Below, one piece after another: positions 12,139 to 12,777 of a DNA stretch of 12,777 bases; position 1 is the first letter of the stretch; each line of letters starts with the position of its first letter. The DNA lies in contig DAOWGJ010000105.1 in the NCBI GenBank assembly GCA_030637505.1, forward strand, positions 1 through 12,777, written 5' to 3'. The translations under genes and the position numbers were made by a program. The notes under the pieces were generated by a model. It was not told the DNA's origin and searched no databases. It saw only the letters and a program-made list of their open reading frames with translations. This stretch comes from Holophagae bacterium (GTDB taxonomy: Bacteria; Acidobacteriota; Thermoanaerobaculia; Thermoanaerobaculales; Sulfomarinibacteraceae).

Positions 12139-12777
12139 ATGCCGAACTCCATAATGCCCATCGCCATTTGGGTCGCCGTCGAAATCTCCGCCGTCACCTG
12201 GCTCCTCACTGCCATTCGTCGTGACCGGACGCGTGAGCGGTGGATGGCCAAACCGGCCGCCTCGGCCGTTTTCGTCGTCTTCGGCCTGATGCGAGCTGAC
12301 ATCCACTCGGCCTTCGACCTGTGGATGGTCGCGGGCCTGATTCTGGGAATGGCCGGAGACCTACTCTTGATCGAACGGCAGACCTTTCGGTGGGGTCTCC
12401 TGACCTTCCTGGCCGGGCACGCGGCCTACATCGTCGCCTTCGACAGGGCCCAGCCGTGGTCGACCTGGTCGCTGGTAGTGTTGTTCCCTCTGGTCCTTGC
12501 GGCCGGACTCGTGGCCCGGTGGCTATGGCCCCATACCTCCTCAATGCGGGCCGCCGTGTTGGCCTACATCGTAATCATCTCCTTGATGGCTTGGGGTGGC
12601 ATCGCCCTGTCTCTTTCCGGCGCACTTCCAGTTACGGCCGGTATCGGTGCGACACTGTTCTTCCTCTCGGACCTGGCCGTGGCCCGCCACCGGTTCGTCA
12701 AAGAGTCATTCATCAACCGGGCTCTCGGGCTCCCAGCCTACTACGCGGGGCAGATGCTTTTGGCGCTGACTATCGGA
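12139..12777 (+). CDS. YhhN/TMEM86-family membrane protein (lysoplasmalogenase-like), partial at 3' end
   Basis: 213 codons are present and the frame is still open at the right edge. Judging by the family, only a few residues are missing. It is very hydrophobic, with about seven to eight predicted membrane segments. Family landmarks are GLILGMAGDLLL at 66-77, GHAAYIVAF near 93-101, FFLSDLAVARHRF at 174-186 and LPAYYAGQMLLA at 198-209. The Asp residues in the GD and SD motifs (D74, D178) are the probable catalytic pair. Some family members hydrolyse the vinyl-ether bond of lysoplasmalogens at the inner membrane; whether this one does is not shown. It diverges from queE across a 327-bp region and begins at ATG 12139, 6 nt after TAAAAT. 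ATG 12154 is an alternative start. Confidence 0.88.
   Translation, partial: MPNSIMPIAIWVAVEISAVTWLLTAIRRDRTRERWMAKPAASAVFVVFGLMRADIHSAFDLWMVAGLILGMAGDLLLIERQTFRWGLLTFLAGHAAYIVAFDRAQPWSTWSLVVLFPLVLAAGLVARWLWPHTSSMRAAVLAYIVIISLMAWGGIALSLSGALPVTAGIGATLFFLSDLAVARHRFVKESFINRALGLPAYYAGQMLLALTIG

Noticed and set aside
11812..12306. N-terminal extension of queE to an ATG at 12306
   Set aside because: The extension is antisense to the yhhN gene, is low-complexity and is not QueE-like, while the QueE signature begins exactly at GTG 11811.

Overview
This window is bacterial chromosomal DNA, GC-rich (roughly 60 percent) and densely coded. Every complete gene lies on the minus strand. The only plus-strand gene starts near the right edge and runs off it. 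I see no rRNA, tRNA, CRISPR array, insertion sequence or phage gene. The gene set is a two-subunit class I fumarase, a free-standing MshEN-domain protein, TsaB and RimI, a Ser-nucleophile penicillin-acylase family protein, a serine palmitoyltransferase-type enzyme, QueD and QueE, and a YhhN protein. Together with the repeat-filled intergenic gaps, this suggests a Gram-negative-type lineage such as Acidobacteriota or a former deltaproteobacterial group. That placement is a guess, because there is no phylogenetic marker here.

Reading in the direction of minus-strand transcription (right to left), there are five blocks. (1) queE-queD (11811 to 10660), for the queuosine/7-deazaguanine pathway. 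(2) An extended SDR reductase (10607 to 9546), then an SPT-like alpha-oxoamine synthase overlapping a tandem-GNAT acyltransferase-like gene (9374 to 7018). This trio matches the described bacterial ceramide pathway (CerR, Spt, bCerS). (3) A membrane-anchored S45 penicillin-acylase family gene standing alone (6747 to 4411). (4) tsaB-rimI, then about 280 bp with possible small ORFs, then an MshEN/GAF-like gene (4096 to 1589). (5) fumarase alpha and beta (1322 to 1), the beta gene being cut by the left edge. On the plus strand, a YhhN/TMEM86-family membrane protein (12139 to the right edge) diverges from queE.

Two themes run through the window. First, five genes that begin transcription units (tsaB, the acylase gene, the SDR gene, queE and yhhN) each carry a TANNNT hexamer exactly 6 nt before the start codon and no Shine-Dalgarno. 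This is the pattern expected for leaderless mRNAs, and it also fixes the GTG start of queE. The two fumarase genes and queD have Shine-Dalgarno sequences. Second, the larger gaps hold several families of short tandem repeats: AGCTGAT, GAAACTG and CTTTGCG. In two cases they start within 1 to 9 nt of a stop codon. Some gaps also hold perfect inverted repeats that could form mutually exclusive hairpins in front of tsaB and yhhN.

The membrane-lipid genes (putative ceramide pathway, lysoplasmalogenase-like YhhN) and the anchored acylase suggest some envelope-related function. The rest is housekeeping: a TCA-cycle enzyme, t6A tRNA modification, ribosomal protein or protein N-acetylation, and queuosine.
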